A DNA stretch of 64,000 nucleotides, taken from Thermocatellispora tengchongensis (GTDB lineage Bacteria; Actinomycetota; Actinomycetes; Streptosporangiales; Streptosporangiaceae). Positions 53,203-61,477 of this stretch are shown piece by piece (position 1 is the stretch's first letter; every line of letters begins with the position of its first letter). Under the pieces are notes generated by a model, which ran no database searches, was not told the origin of the DNA, and saw only the letters and a list, made by a program, of their open reading frames with translations. A program made the position numbers and the translations under genes. The stretch lies in contig NZ_JACHGN010000006.1 in NCBI RefSeq assembly GCF_014202315.1, positions 372,001-436,000 on the forward strand, read 5' to 3'.

Positions 53203-54909
53203 TCAGGTGAGCTGGATGTAGTCCAGCTCGGCGTACCCGGTGCCGCCGGCGAAGTAGGGCGAGCCCTTGGCCAGGCGGATGACGTTGTAACCGGCTCGGA
53301 GCGTGACGGTGGTGCTGACCGTGGCGCCGAACTGCCCCCAGCCGGAGGTCGGCGGGTAGCTGACCGTGGTCCAGGGGCCGCCGTTGTAGGCCAGGCCCTG
53401 GGTCGCGGTGGCGCCGGTGCCGTTGGCGTAGCCGATGGTCATCGTGTACGTCCGCGCGGTGGGCACGTTCACCACGAAGTCGACATAGCTGTCGGTACGC
53501 GGCGTGCCCGAGTTGTCGATGCGGCCCACGTAGCCGCCGCCCGACGCGCTCGCGCTGCTCAGCCGCTCGGCGCGGAACACCGAGGCGTTCTCGGCCTCAT
53601 AGCGCTGCTGGTAGGCGGGCACTCCGGAGACCGGTTCGACGACGAGCCGGTAGGCGCTGGTGGCGGCCATGTCCGGCACGGACACGCTGAGCGCGCCGTT
53701 GCTCACCGTACGGGTGGTGGTGGAGACCGTCGTCGGGGCGGTCACGGCGGTGAAGCGTCCGCTGGACGGGGTGGACTGGAGCGTGACGCGCACACTGGCG
53801 CCGAGCGGGCCGAGGCCGGTCAGGTTGACGGTGTTGGTGCCCGCCTCGTTGCCGAACACCACGTTGACGATCCTGCGGGTGGGGTCGTAGGGGGCGAAGC
53901 CGTCCAGGCCGGTCTGCGTGCCGGGGGTCGTGGTGACCATGTTCCCGGCCATGTCGCCGTACCACTTGTACAGCCACCAGGTCCCGGTGGGCTGGTCGTT
54001 GTCGACGACCAGGCCGTTCATGGTGCCGTACTGGTACCAGAAGGCGCGGTGCGCCGACTCCACGCCGCCCCGCTCAAGCTTGGCCACGTAGCTGGCGACG
54101 CGTCCGGGGACGTCCACCTCGGCGGGCGCCGCGTACTCGTTGATGGAGATGCGGCGCGGGCTGATGCCCAGCGACGCCTCCAGGTCGCGGTAGTCGGCGA
54201 TGTCGGCGGCGATCCTGGCCGGGTTCTCCAGTTCGTGCCAGCAGATGATGTCGGGCAGCGTGCCGGTGTCCCTGGCGTGGGTCAGGAAGGAGCGCATCCA
54301 GGAACGGTTGTAGACCGCGGTGCTCGGGCCGATGATCGGGGTCAGTGAGTCCAGCGCCCGGACCGCGCGGTAGGTGCGCACCCAGCCGTCGTTGAAGGCG
54401 CCGGCGGCGGCGGTGTTCCAGGTGTAGTCGGGCTCGTTCCACAGCTCCCAGCCGACCACGTTGGTGACCGTGGTCGCCGCGAGCCGGGCGTTGACCATGG
54501 TCCGCACCTTCGCCAGCCAGTCGTCCCAGCTCACCCAGCGGTAGGGGAAGTCGGGATAGATGTCCGGCATGCGGATGATCTCTCCGGCGCCGACCCGGGT
54601 GGCCTGCGGGGCGACGAGCAGGGAGTCGCCGCCGGGCGGCTGGCCGTTGGGGCGCTGGCCGACGCCGGGGGCGGGCTGGGTCAGCGAGTTCACCTTGATG
54701 GGTAACAAGGTGGAGTCGGCGGGCCTGCCGTTCTCCGCCAGGCCGTACAGGCCGCCGGAGGCGGCGTGGGTCACCGGCCGGAACGGCTGGGCGACGTTGA
54801 CGGTCAGCGTCGCGCCGGCCGCCGCGGCCGGGGGAGCGGCGGCCATCAGGCTCGCCGCCGCGGTGATCAGCGCCGCGGCGAGGGCCGAGGCCCGGGATCT
54901 GCGCATCAT
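53203..54909 (-). CDS. secreted clan-A glycosidase (GH39-like) with C-terminal CBM35/CBM6-type domain
   Basis: This 568-aa protein has AAGGAG before two adjacent Met codons and a signal peptide to about residue 32. The TIM-barrel shows the acid/base Glu in 'VVGWELWNEPDY' (about 161) and a probable nucleophile Glu in 'RRISINEYAAP' (about 257), the clan GH-A pattern. A beta-sandwich follows (about 340-420), then a carbohydrate-binding jelly-roll beginning 'YEAENASVFRAERLSSASASGGGYVGRI' and ending 'GYAELDYIQL'. Family assignment is uncertain (GH39-like). It is last in the transporter operon with GH127, so it probably trims arabinose-containing polymers outside the cell. Confidence 0.78.
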   Translation of the reverse strand: MMRRSRASALAAALITAAASLMAAAPPAAAAGATLTVNVAQPFRPVTHAASGGLYGLAENGRPADSTLLPIKVNSLTQPAPGVGQRPNGQPPGGDSLLVAPQATRVGAGEIIRMPDIYPDFPYRWVSWDDWLAKVRTMVNARLAATTVTNVVGWELWNEPDYTWNTAAAGAFNDGWVRTYRAVRALDSLTPIIGPSTAVYNRSWMRSFLTHARDTGTLPDIICWHELENPARIAADIADYRDLEASLGISPRRISINEYAAPAEVDVPGRVASYVAKLERGGVESAHRAFWYQYGTMNGLVVDNDQPTGTWWLYKWYGDMAGNMVTTTPGTQTGLDGFAPYDPTRRIVNVVFGNEAGTNTVNLTGLGPLGASVRVTLQSTPSSGRFTAVTAPTTVSTTTRTVSNGALSVSVPDMAATSAYRLVVEPVSGVPAYQQRYEAENASVFRAERLSSASASGGGYVGRIDNSGTPRTDSYVDFVVNVPTARTYTMTIGYANGTGATATQGLAYNGGPWTTVSYPPTSGWGQFGATVSTTVTLRAGYNVIRLAKGSPYFAGGTGYAELDYIQLT

Positions 54910-55013
54910 CCTGTCTCCTTCGCTGGGGGTTCGCCGGATGAGGTGGATGAGGGGTGGAGCCGGGACCGACCCCCGAGACCTGCCTGGTCCTGGCACGGGA
55001 CGCGGACGGGGGT

Positions 55014-56936
55014 TCAGGGGCCGGACACGGGCAGCCAGACGCGCATGCCGGACGGGCCGCGCCGCGCCCAGGAGTGGTAGGGGCGCAGCGGCACGTCGAA
55101 CCACTCGCCGTCCTCGGCGGGAGCGACCGCGGGCCCGTACGGCCAGGGCCGGTCGCGGTGCGCGGGCACCCGGCCGCGCACCCGCGCGCCGCCGGAGTCC
55201 GCCCGGGGAGGCGTCCGGGGATCGATCACGAGCGCGTCGAGCGCGTCGGGGCGCGGGAGGTCGTGGGACTCGGCGCACAGGACCTCCGGGCCGCGCTCGA
55301 CGGCGACGCAGCCGCGTACGGCGTCGATGCGGGGGTCGGGCCAGGTGAAGCGGGGCTCCATCGGCAGTTCGAGGGTGATGACCTCGCCTGCCCGGAAGAC
55401 GCGCCGGATCGTGACGAGGCCCGGGGTGACCGGCCGCGCCCGTCCGTCCTCGTCGAGCGTGGCTCCGTCCGCCCAGGCGGGCACCCGCAGGGCCAGGCTC
55501 CAGGGGGCGGGCTCGTCGGCCGTGATCCGGACGCGGACGGTGCCGCCGTCGGGGTAGCGGGTCTCGACGGCCACCGCCACGCGCCGCCCGTCCGGCAGCC
55601 GCGCGTCGATGTCGCAGGGGGCGTACTGGTGGATCTGGAGGCCGTCGTCGCCGGTCGTGGCCAGGTAGCCGCCGAGGCTGGCCAGCGTGCGGGCGACGTT
55701 GGTGGGGCAGCAGGAGACGTCGAACCAGGCGGCGCGCTGGCCCGACTCGGCGCGCGGGCTCACCTCGTCCGGGTCAGAGGGCCGGCCGGGGGCGCGCTGG
55801 TGGAGCGGGTTGGCGTAGAAGAAGGCCCGGCCGTCGGCGGCGGGGGAGGCGGCGATGACGTTGTAGAGGGTGCGCTCGATCAGGTCGGTGTAGCGGACGT
55901 CGCCGGTGGCCAGGTAGAGACGCCAGGAGACCATGATCGAGGCGACTCCGGCGCAGGTCTCGCAGTAGGCGCGGTCCGGGGGCAGCTCCCAGTCCTCGCC
56001 GAACCCCTCGTCCTGGTGGCGGGAGCCCATTCCGCCGGTGATGTACGTGCGGCGGGCGACCGAGCGTTCCCACTGCCGTTCCACGGCGCGCAGCAGCTCG
56101 TCGTCGCCGCGTTCCACCGCGACGTCCACGGCCGCGGCGGCGAGGTAGAGGGCGCGTACGGCGTGGCCGCGCCACACGTCGGCCTGCCGGATCGGGATGT
56201 CGTCCTGGAAGTAGGCGCGTCCCAGGGGGATGTCCCCGAGCGTCCCGTGGCCGCGGCGGTCCAGGAACAGGCGCGCCTGCTCGATGTAGCGGTCCTCGCC
56301 CAGGGCCCGGCCGAACTCGGCCAGGCCGACCTCGATCTCCGGGTGGCCGCAGATCTTGGGCAGGCCGTCCGGGCCGAACGTCCGGCACACGTGGTCGGCC
56401 GCGCGCCGCGCGATCCGTACCAGCTCGTCCTCGCCGGAGGTGCGCAGCCGGGCCACCGCGGCCTGCAACAGGTGGCCGATGTTGTACAGCTCGTGGCCGC
56501 CTTCGAGGTCGCTGTAGCGCGGCGGCCGGCCGCGGTGCCCGAAGCAGGTGTTGAGGTATCCGTCGGGGTCCTGGGCCCGGCCGACGCGCGCCGTGAGCCG
56601 CTTGATCGCGGTCTCCGCCTCCGGATCGCCGGTGCGTGCGCTCTCCCAGGCCAGGGCCTCAAGGAGCTTGTAGACCTCCGAGTCGGAGAACGGCCAGCCG
56701 GGACGGTCGGGCGAGGTCGTCCCGTCGGCGACGCGGTCGAAGTTCGCCAGCCAGCCGAGGCGCTCCATCCACGACTCGCAGTGCGCCAGCGTCGCCGCGG
56801 CGTTCACGGCCTGGCGGGCGTGCCAGAATCCACCGGTGATGGACACCTGCGCGAGCCCGAGAGGGTGGGCCGGGCCGCGCGGGGGCAGCACGGGACAGGC
56901 GGCTCGGGTATGCGCGTCCGTCGTGCTTTCGGTCAT
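55014..56936 (-). CDS. GH127 beta-L-arabinofuranosidase (DUF1680)
   Basis: This 640-aa protein has GAAAGG 8 nt before the ATG; no signal peptide is seen. The (alpha/alpha)6 barrel contains 'FSDSEVYKLLEALAW', 'QDPDGYLNTCF', 'GHELYNIGHLLQAAVA', 'YITGGMGSRHQDEGFGEDWELP', 'YCETCAGVAS' and 'DVSCCPTNVAR'. The Glu/Cys of YCETC and the CysCys of SCCPTN correspond to the Zn-binding E338, C340, C417 and C418 of bifidobacterial HypBA1, where a Cys is the nucleophile. Length also matches (658 aa). It would cleave beta-linked L-arabinofuranosides, as on hydroxyproline-rich plant glycoproteins, after import. Confidence 0.93.
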   Translation of the reverse strand: MTESTTDAHTRAACPVLPPRGPAHPLGLAQVSITGGFWHARQAVNAAATLAHCESWMERLGWLANFDRVADGTTSPDRPGWPFSDSEVYKLLEALAWESARTGDPEAETAIKRLTARVGRAQDPDGYLNTCFGHRGRPPRYSDLEGGHELYNIGHLLQAAVARLRTSGEDELVRIARRAADHVCRTFGPDGLPKICGHPEIEVGLAEFGRALGEDRYIEQARLFLDRRGHGTLGDIPLGRAYFQDDIPIRQADVWRGHAVRALYLAAAAVDVAVERGDDELLRAVERQWERSVARRTYITGGMGSRHQDEGFGEDWELPPDRAYCETCAGVASIMVSWRLYLATGDVRYTDLIERTLYNVIAASPAADGRAFFYANPLHQRAPGRPSDPDEVSPRAESGQRAAWFDVSCCPTNVARTLASLGGYLATTGDDGLQIHQYAPCDIDARLPDGRRVAVAVETRYPDGGTVRVRITADEPAPWSLALRVPAWADGATLDEDGRARPVTPGLVTIRRVFRAGEVITLELPMEPRFTWPDPRIDAVRGCVAVERGPEVLCAESHDLPRPDALDALVIDPRTPPRADSGGARVRGRVPAHRDRPWPYGPAVAPAEDGEWFDVPLRPYHSWARRGPSGMRVWLPVSGP

Positions 56937-56964
56937 GTCGTGGGCCTTTCGGGTCACGGAGTGG

Positions 56965-57783
56965 TCAGTCCTTCACCGCGCCGGCGGTGACGCCCGCGGA
57001 GATGTAGCGCTGCGCGAGGACGAGGAGGAAGGCCGCGGGGATGGAGGCGATCACCGCCGTGGCCATGATCGAGTTCCACTGGGTGGTGTTGTTGCCGATG
57101 TAGCGGTAGATGCCGAGGGTGATCGGGATCACGTCGCTGTTGCGGTTGAGGGTCGAGGCGAAGATGAAGTCCGACCACGCCCACAGGAAGGTGAACAGCG
57201 AGACCGTGATCACCGAGTTGCGGCTCAGCGGCAGGATGATCGACCGGAACGTGCGCCAGGTGCTCGCGCCGTCGATCTGGGCCGCCGCCAGGAGCTCGCG
57301 GGGGATGCTCGCCATGAACGCCCGGAACAGCAGCACGGCGAACGGCACGGCCAGCGTCGAGTCGGCCACGATCAGCCCCCAGACGGTGTTGAGCATCCCG
57401 AGCCTGAGGTAGATCGCGTAGAAGCCCATGGCCATGACGACCGCGGGGATCATCTGCGCGACGAGCAGCAGGAAGTCGATCGTCCGGCCGCCGCGCGGGC
57501 GCAGCTTGGCCAGCGAGTAGCCCGCGGGCAGGGACAGCGCCAGCGTCAGCGCGACGGTGCCCAGGCCGATGAACAGGCTGGTGGCCAGGGCGGGCAGTTG
57601 CTGGCCGAGGGCGGCCGTGTAGCCCTCGAACGTGGGGTCCCACGGGAACCAGTGGGGCGGGTCGGCCCGCATGTCGCTCGTCTTGGTGAGCGAGACGTTG
57701 ACCATCCAGTAGACCGGGAAGAGCATCAGCCCCACCAGGACGATCCCCAGCGCGGTCTTCCACCGCGTGCCCGGCCCGGTCAT
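56965..57783 (-). CDS. ABC sugar transporter permease 2
   Basis: This 272-aa MalG-type permease begins 'WKTALGIVLVGLMLFPVYWMVNVSLTKTSDMRADPPHWFP' and has the EAA-like loop 'LLAAAQIDGASTWRTFRSIILPL'. About six helices are visible. ATGA overlap with the upstream permease couples their translation. It probably imports arabinose-containing oligosaccharides for the GH127 enzyme encoded next. Confidence 0.9.
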   Translation of the reverse strand: MTGPGTRWKTALGIVLVGLMLFPVYWMVNVSLTKTSDMRADPPHWFPWDPTFEGYTAALGQQLPALATSLFIGLGTVALTLALSLPAGYSLAKLRPRGGRTIDFLLLVAQMIPAVVMAMGFYAIYLRLGMLNTVWGLIVADSTLAVPFAVLLFRAFMASIPRELLAAAQIDGASTWRTFRSIILPLSRNSVITVSLFTFLWAWSDFIFASTLNRNSDVIPITLGIYRYIGNNTTQWNSIMATAVIASIPAAFLLVLAQRYISAGVTAGAVKD

Positions 57784-58736
57784 GGACGTCCCTCCTCGCG
57801 CCGCAGGTGCACGTGGACCAGCCCGGCCGCGAACGCGATGACGATGAGCAGGTTGCCGACGGCCGCCGCCGGGGAGAAGTCGGGCTGCCCGGTGCCGAAC
57901 GCCTCGCGGTAGGACCAGATGGCCAGCGTGGTGGAGGCGTCCGCCGGCCCGCCCCTGGTCATGATCCAGATGATGTCGACGACCTTGAGCGTGTAGATCA
58001 GGCCGAGCAGCAGTGTGATCGCCGACACCGGGCGCAGCAGGGGGAAGGTGATGCGCCGGAACCGCTGCCAGGCGTTCGCGCCGTCCAGCCCGGCGGCCTC
58101 GTACAGCTCGGCGGGGATGTTCTGCAGCCCGGCGTAGAGGATCACCAGGTTGAAGGGGATGCCGAGCCAGATGTTGGCGATGGTGACGGCGATCAGGGAG
58201 GTGTCCGGTGAGGTCAGCCAGTTGATCTGGCCGACCCCGAACGCCTCCAGGGCCGCGTTGACGATGCCGTTGTCGCTGTTGAGCATCCACGACCAGGTCG
58301 AGGCGGAGACGATCAGCGGCAGCAGCCACGGCACGAGGAACATCGCGCGCAGCACCACCGACAGGCGGAAGCCGCGGTGGAAGAAGACCGCCAGGGCCAG
58401 GCCGAGGGCGTACTGCGCGGCGATGGACACCAGGGTGAACAGGGCCGTGTTGCGCAGGGCCCGGACGAAGGTGTCGTCGGACAGGACGTCCAGGTAGTTC
58501 TCCGGCCCGGTGAACTCCGCGTCGCCTCGCACGAACGCGCGCGGCGTGTAGTCGTGCAGGCTGAGCTCGATGTTGCGGTACAGCGGGTAGGCGTAGAACA
58601 GGAGCAGGTAGACGACCAGCGGCGCCAGGAAGGCCAGGGCCGTCCACTGGGATGATCGCCGGCGCCTCGGGGCGGGCCGCGCGTGCTGCGCGGCCGGCCT
58701 GCCGTCGAGCGCCGCGATCGTGCGGGGGGCTGCCAT
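57780..58736 (-). CDS. ABC sugar transporter permease 1
   Basis: This 318-aa MalF-type permease has an Arg-rich cytoplasmic N-terminus, then 'FLAPLVVYLLLFYAYPLYRNIELSLHDYTPRAF' and the EAA loop 'YEAAGLDGANAWQRFRRITFPLL'. It begins 11 nt after the binding-protein stop. No ATPase gene accompanies the operon, as usual for MsiK-energised actinomycete sugar importers. Confidence 0.9.
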   Translation of the reverse strand: MAAPRTIAALDGRPAAQHARPAPRRRRSSQWTALAFLAPLVVYLLLFYAYPLYRNIELSLHDYTPRAFVRGDAEFTGPENYLDVLSDDTFVRALRNTALFTLVSIAAQYALGLALAVFFHRGFRLSVVLRAMFLVPWLLPLIVSASTWSWMLNSDNGIVNAALEAFGVGQINWLTSPDTSLIAVTIANIWLGIPFNLVILYAGLQNIPAELYEAAGLDGANAWQRFRRITFPLLRPVSAITLLLGLIYTLKVVDIIWIMTRGGPADASTTLAIWSYREAFGTGQPDFSPAAAVGNLLIVIAFAAGLVHVHLRREEGRP

Positions 58737-58747
58737 GGACGATCCGA

Positions 58748-60004
58748 TCAGTTACCGATCGCCTGCTTGGCCTGGGCCTGCGCTTCCCTGAGCGCGTCGG
58801 CGGGGGAGGCCGCGCCGCTCAGGGCCTTCTGCACGGCGGTCCACAGCGCCTCGGAGATCTTCGGGTAGTCGGTGCCGAGGTTGTCGCTGGTACGGCCCTT
58901 GGCCGTGCGCACGGCGTCCACCCACGGCTTGAGGCCGGCCTCCTTGGCGAGGATGGCCTGCTGCCCGTCGGCGGTGGAGGGGATGTAGTACGCGAACGTC
59001 GTGCCGGTCTCCACCAGGCCCTCGGGCGTCGTCATGCATTCGAGGATCTTCTTGGTGGTGTTGTAGCGCTGGGTGTCCTTCTGCACCGGGACGGTGATGA
59101 ACTCGCCGCCCGTCGGCGTGGGCGCGACGCCGCCGCCCTTGGCCGGGATCTGCACGATGCCGGTGGGGAACCCCGCCTTCTCGGCGCTGTTGATCTGCCA
59201 GGTGCCGTTCTCGGCGAAGGCGAACTCGCCGGTCAGGAACTCCTCCCAGGTGGTGTTCTGGGAGTTGCTGATGACGGAGTTGGGCGCGATGCCGTCCTTG
59301 ACCCAGGAGTGCCACAGCTCCAGCGCTTCGACGGCCTGCGGCGAGTCCAGTCGCGTGAGCTGCGCGCCCGCGCCCCAGAACCACGGCAGGAACTGGAACG
59401 ACCCCTCCTCGGTGCCGATGGCGGCGAAGGTGATCGGCTTCTTGCCCGCGGCCTTGACCTTCTTCAGCGCCTCGTTCAGCGAGGCCCAGTCCTTGATCGA
59501 GCCCGGATCGACGCCGGCGTCGTCGAGGATCTTCTTGTTGTAGTAGAGGGCGAGGGTGTTGGCGCCGATCGGGATGCCGTACGTCTTGCCGTCCAGTTCC
59601 CCGGCGGCGATCAGGTTCTCGTCGAAGCGCGAGGTGTCGAGGCCGAAGTCCGACATCGCGGTCAGCATGCCGGCGTCGGCCAGGGTCGAGACGGCGGGGT
59701 TGTCGAGGAGGATGACGTCGGGCGCGTTGCCCTCCTGACCGGCCAGCAGGGCCTGGTTGGTGAGCGCGGTGGTGTCGTAGGCGGTGCGCTCGATGGTGAC
59801 GCCGGCCTGCCGGCCGCAGGCGTTCACGCGCTCGGCCCATGCGGAGGACGCGTCGTGCTGCGGGTACGGGTCCCACCAGGTGTACGCGCCGCTCGTGGCG
59901 GTGGCCGTGTCACCGCCCGGCGCCGGCGCGGAGGCGCAGGCGGCCAGAGTCAGGGCCGCGGTCGCGAAGACCACCGCCCTCGCGGGAAGTGACCTACGGT
60001 TCAT
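58748..60004 (-). CDS. ABC sugar transporter substrate-binding lipoprotein
   Basis: This 418-aa protein has a lipobox LAAC (Cys about 23) and a short Pro/Thr linker. The mature domain has 'YDTTALTNQALLAGQEGNAPDVILLDNPAVSTLADAG', 'YGIPIGANTLALYYNKKILDDAGVDP' and 'WEEFLTGEFAFAENGTWQI', typical of family 1 binding proteins. It is first of a five-gene operon (binding protein, two permeases, GH127, GH-A enzyme). A LacI-type operator at 60018-60031 lies 14 nt from its start codon. Confidence 0.92.
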   Translation of the reverse strand: MNRRSLPARAVVFATAALTLAACASAPAPGGDTATATSGAYTWWDPYPQHDASSAWAERVNACGRQAGVTIERTAYDTTALTNQALLAGQEGNAPDVILLDNPAVSTLADAGMLTAMSDFGLDTSRFDENLIAAGELDGKTYGIPIGANTLALYYNKKILDDAGVDPGSIKDWASLNEALKKVKAAGKKPITFAAIGTEEGSFQFLPWFWGAGAQLTRLDSPQAVEALELWHSWVKDGIAPNSVISNSQNTTWEEFLTGEFAFAENGTWQINSAEKAGFPTGIVQIPAKGGGVAPTPTGGEFITVPVQKDTQRYNTTKKILECMTTPEGLVETGTTFAYYIPSTADGQQAILAKEAGLKPWVDAVRTAKGRTSDNLGTDYPKISEALWTAVQKALSGAASPADALREAQAQAKQAIGN

Positions 60005-60017
60005 CCGAATCCTCCAG

Positions 60018-60031
60018 TGTTAGCGCTCACA
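60018..60031. promoter_or_regulatory. LacI-family operator TGTTAGCGCTCACA
   Basis: This differs by one base from the perfect palindrome at 23637. It is placed immediately upstream of the arabinoside transporter operon, overlapping where the ribosome site and promoter must lie, so binding would block expression. Confidence 0.68.
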
Positions 60032-60073
60032 TAGAGCCTTGTCGGACGGGTGCGGGCTCGGCGCCCCGACGGG

Positions 60074-61096
60074 CTATCGGGGGCGGGGGGGTGCGGTGCT
60101 CCCGAACGAGACGAGCTCGGGAGAGATGAAGCGCACGACGAACGGCTCGTTGCGCGCCGCCGGCGACTCCACGCGGCGCACGAGCTGGCGCACCGCCATG
60201 GAGCCGAGGCGGTCGGGTGCGCTCTCGATGAAGGAGTAGGGCAGGGAGAAGGTCGCGGCGAACTCGGCGGAGTAGCGCCCGATGACCGACAGGTCCTCGG
60301 GCACCCGCAGCCCCCGCGCGTAGGTGACGGAGGGCAGCGCCGCCGCGGCCGCCTCGTTGTTGATCAGCAGGCCGGTGGCCGCGGGATAGGCGTCGAGCAG
60401 GCCGTTGAGCAGGCGCCCCACCGCGGGCTGGCGCGACTCGCCGTACACGGCGTGCAGGGTGACGCCGCGCTGCCGGGCCCGTTCGAGCGCGGCGTCGCGC
60501 AGCCGCCACACGTACGCGCCGCCGCGCTCGACCACGTGCTCGGGCTGCGAGATCAGGATGAGCTCGCGGTGGCCGAGCCGGTGGAGGTGGTCCACCATGA
60601 CCCGGCCGGCCTCCTCGAAGTCCAGGTCGAACACGTCGAGCCCGGAGCAGTCGCCCGGCAGGCCGACCAGGGCGCCCGGCTGCGGCGCGGCCCGCAGGAT
60701 GGGCAGTCGTGAGTCCTCCTGCGCGATGTTCATGAGCACGACGCCGTCCACCATCCGCGAGTCGGTGATGCGGCGCAGCGCCCGCGCGCCGTCGGCCTCG
60801 GTGACCAGCAGCGTGTCGTAGCCCAGGTCGCGGGCGGTGTCGGTGACGCCCAGGATGTACTGCATCATCGCGGGCGCGAACTCGTCTTCGTGGAACTGGG
60901 CGAGCAGACCGAGGACCTTGGTCTGGGAGGTGGCCAGCGCGCGGGCGCCCGCGTTCGGTGTGTACGCCAGCGCCTCGGCCGCCGCCAGCACGCGCCGGCG
61001 GACCTCCTCGGAGATGGGCCGCTTGCCCGACAGCGCGTACGACGCGGTGCTGCGGCTCACCCCGGCCTCCCGGGCCACGTCTCCGATCGTCGCCAC
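60074..61096 (-). CDS. LacI-family regulator of arabinoside utilisation
   Basis: This 340-aa protein starts at a GTG 4 nt after an excellent AGGAGGTGAGA site; the longer in-frame extension is therefore rejected. The helix-turn-helix is 'ATIGDVAREAGVSRSTASYALSGKRPISEEVRRRVLAAAEALAYTPNAGARALATS'. The effector domain has 'LGLLAQFHEDEFAPAMMQYILGVTDTARDLGYDTLLVT', 'DGVVLMNIA' and 'LLINNEAAAAALP'. It lies upstream of and co-directional with the transporter operon. It may bind the TGTTAGCGCTNACA sites or the GAACCGGTTC sites in its own promoter; sequence alone does not say which. Confidence 0.9.
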   Translation of the reverse strand: MATIGDVAREAGVSRSTASYALSGKRPISEEVRRRVLAAAEALAYTPNAGARALATSQTKVLGLLAQFHEDEFAPAMMQYILGVTDTARDLGYDTLLVTEADGARALRRITDSRMVDGVVLMNIAQEDSRLPILRAAPQPGALVGLPGDCSGLDVFDLDFEEAGRVMVDHLHRLGHRELILISQPEHVVERGGAYVWRLRDAALERARQRGVTLHAVYGESRQPAVGRLLNGLLDAYPAATGLLINNEAAAAALPSVTYARGLRVPEDLSVIGRYSAEFAATFSLPYSFIESAPDRLGSMAVRQLVRRVESPAARNEPFVVRFISPELVSFGSTAPPRPR

Positions 61097-61113
61097 TCTC
61101 ACCTCCTGTTGTT

Positions 61114-61123
61114 GAACCGGTTC
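61114..61123. promoter_or_regulatory. palindrome GAACCGGTTC just upstream of the LacI gene
   Basis: This perfect 10-bp palindrome sits within TTGAACCGGTTCGA, 17 bp upstream of the GTG start. An identical decamer lies at 61232. The pair is probably an autoregulatory operator. Confidence 0.6.
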
Positions 61124-61231
61124 GATAGTCGTGTCGCCGACTCCCCAGCACCGTGGACCGGATCGCATGCCGAGGCACGCCCTCACCCTGCGGTTCATGA
61201 GAGGGCTCGGCCCTCTCGCCCCGGGATCGGC

Positions 61232-61241
61232 GAACCGGTTC
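61232..61241. promoter_or_regulatory. second GAACCGGTTC palindrome in the LacI/LamG intergenic region
   Basis: The same decamer as at 61114, 118 bp away (about 11 helical turns), within CGAACCGGTTCAA. Paired sites suggest cooperative binding or looping by a LacI-type tetramer or by two dimers. Confidence 0.6.
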
Positions 61242-61449
61242 AACGATGTCGCCTGACTGTGGCTCAGTGGCCGCCCCGCGTCAACGGGCGGCGGCCCGCG
61301 GATACCGAATCGTGACATCCCGGAAACGGGCGACACGCGGATCACCGGCGCGTTCGCCTGCGCGGGCGGAGGATCTGTTGACGCGCGAGGTGCGGCTACG
61401 TAACCTACGCGAAACCCTCATCGCGTTGCCGCTCGACTCCCCGCCGACT

Positions 61450-61463
61450 TGTTAACGCTCACA
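61450..61463. promoter_or_regulatory. LacI-family operator TGTTAACGCTCACA
   Basis: Third strong member of the TGTTAGCGCTNACA family (two differences from the 23637 palindrome), ending 14 nt before the chosen LamG start. Confidence 0.58.
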
Positions 61464-61477
61464 TCATGAGGGGCGTC

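Noticed and set aside
54910..55278. Upstream extension of the GH-A glycosidase frame
   Set aside because: It overlaps the GH127 coding region and has Pro/Arg-rich shadow composition. A signal peptide with AAGGAG fixes the start at 54909.
61097..61345. N-terminal extension of the arabinoside LacI regulator
   Set aside because: The GTG at 61096 has an ideal AGGAGGTGAGA site and begins the standard LacI HTH; the extension also covers the GAACCGGTTC operators.
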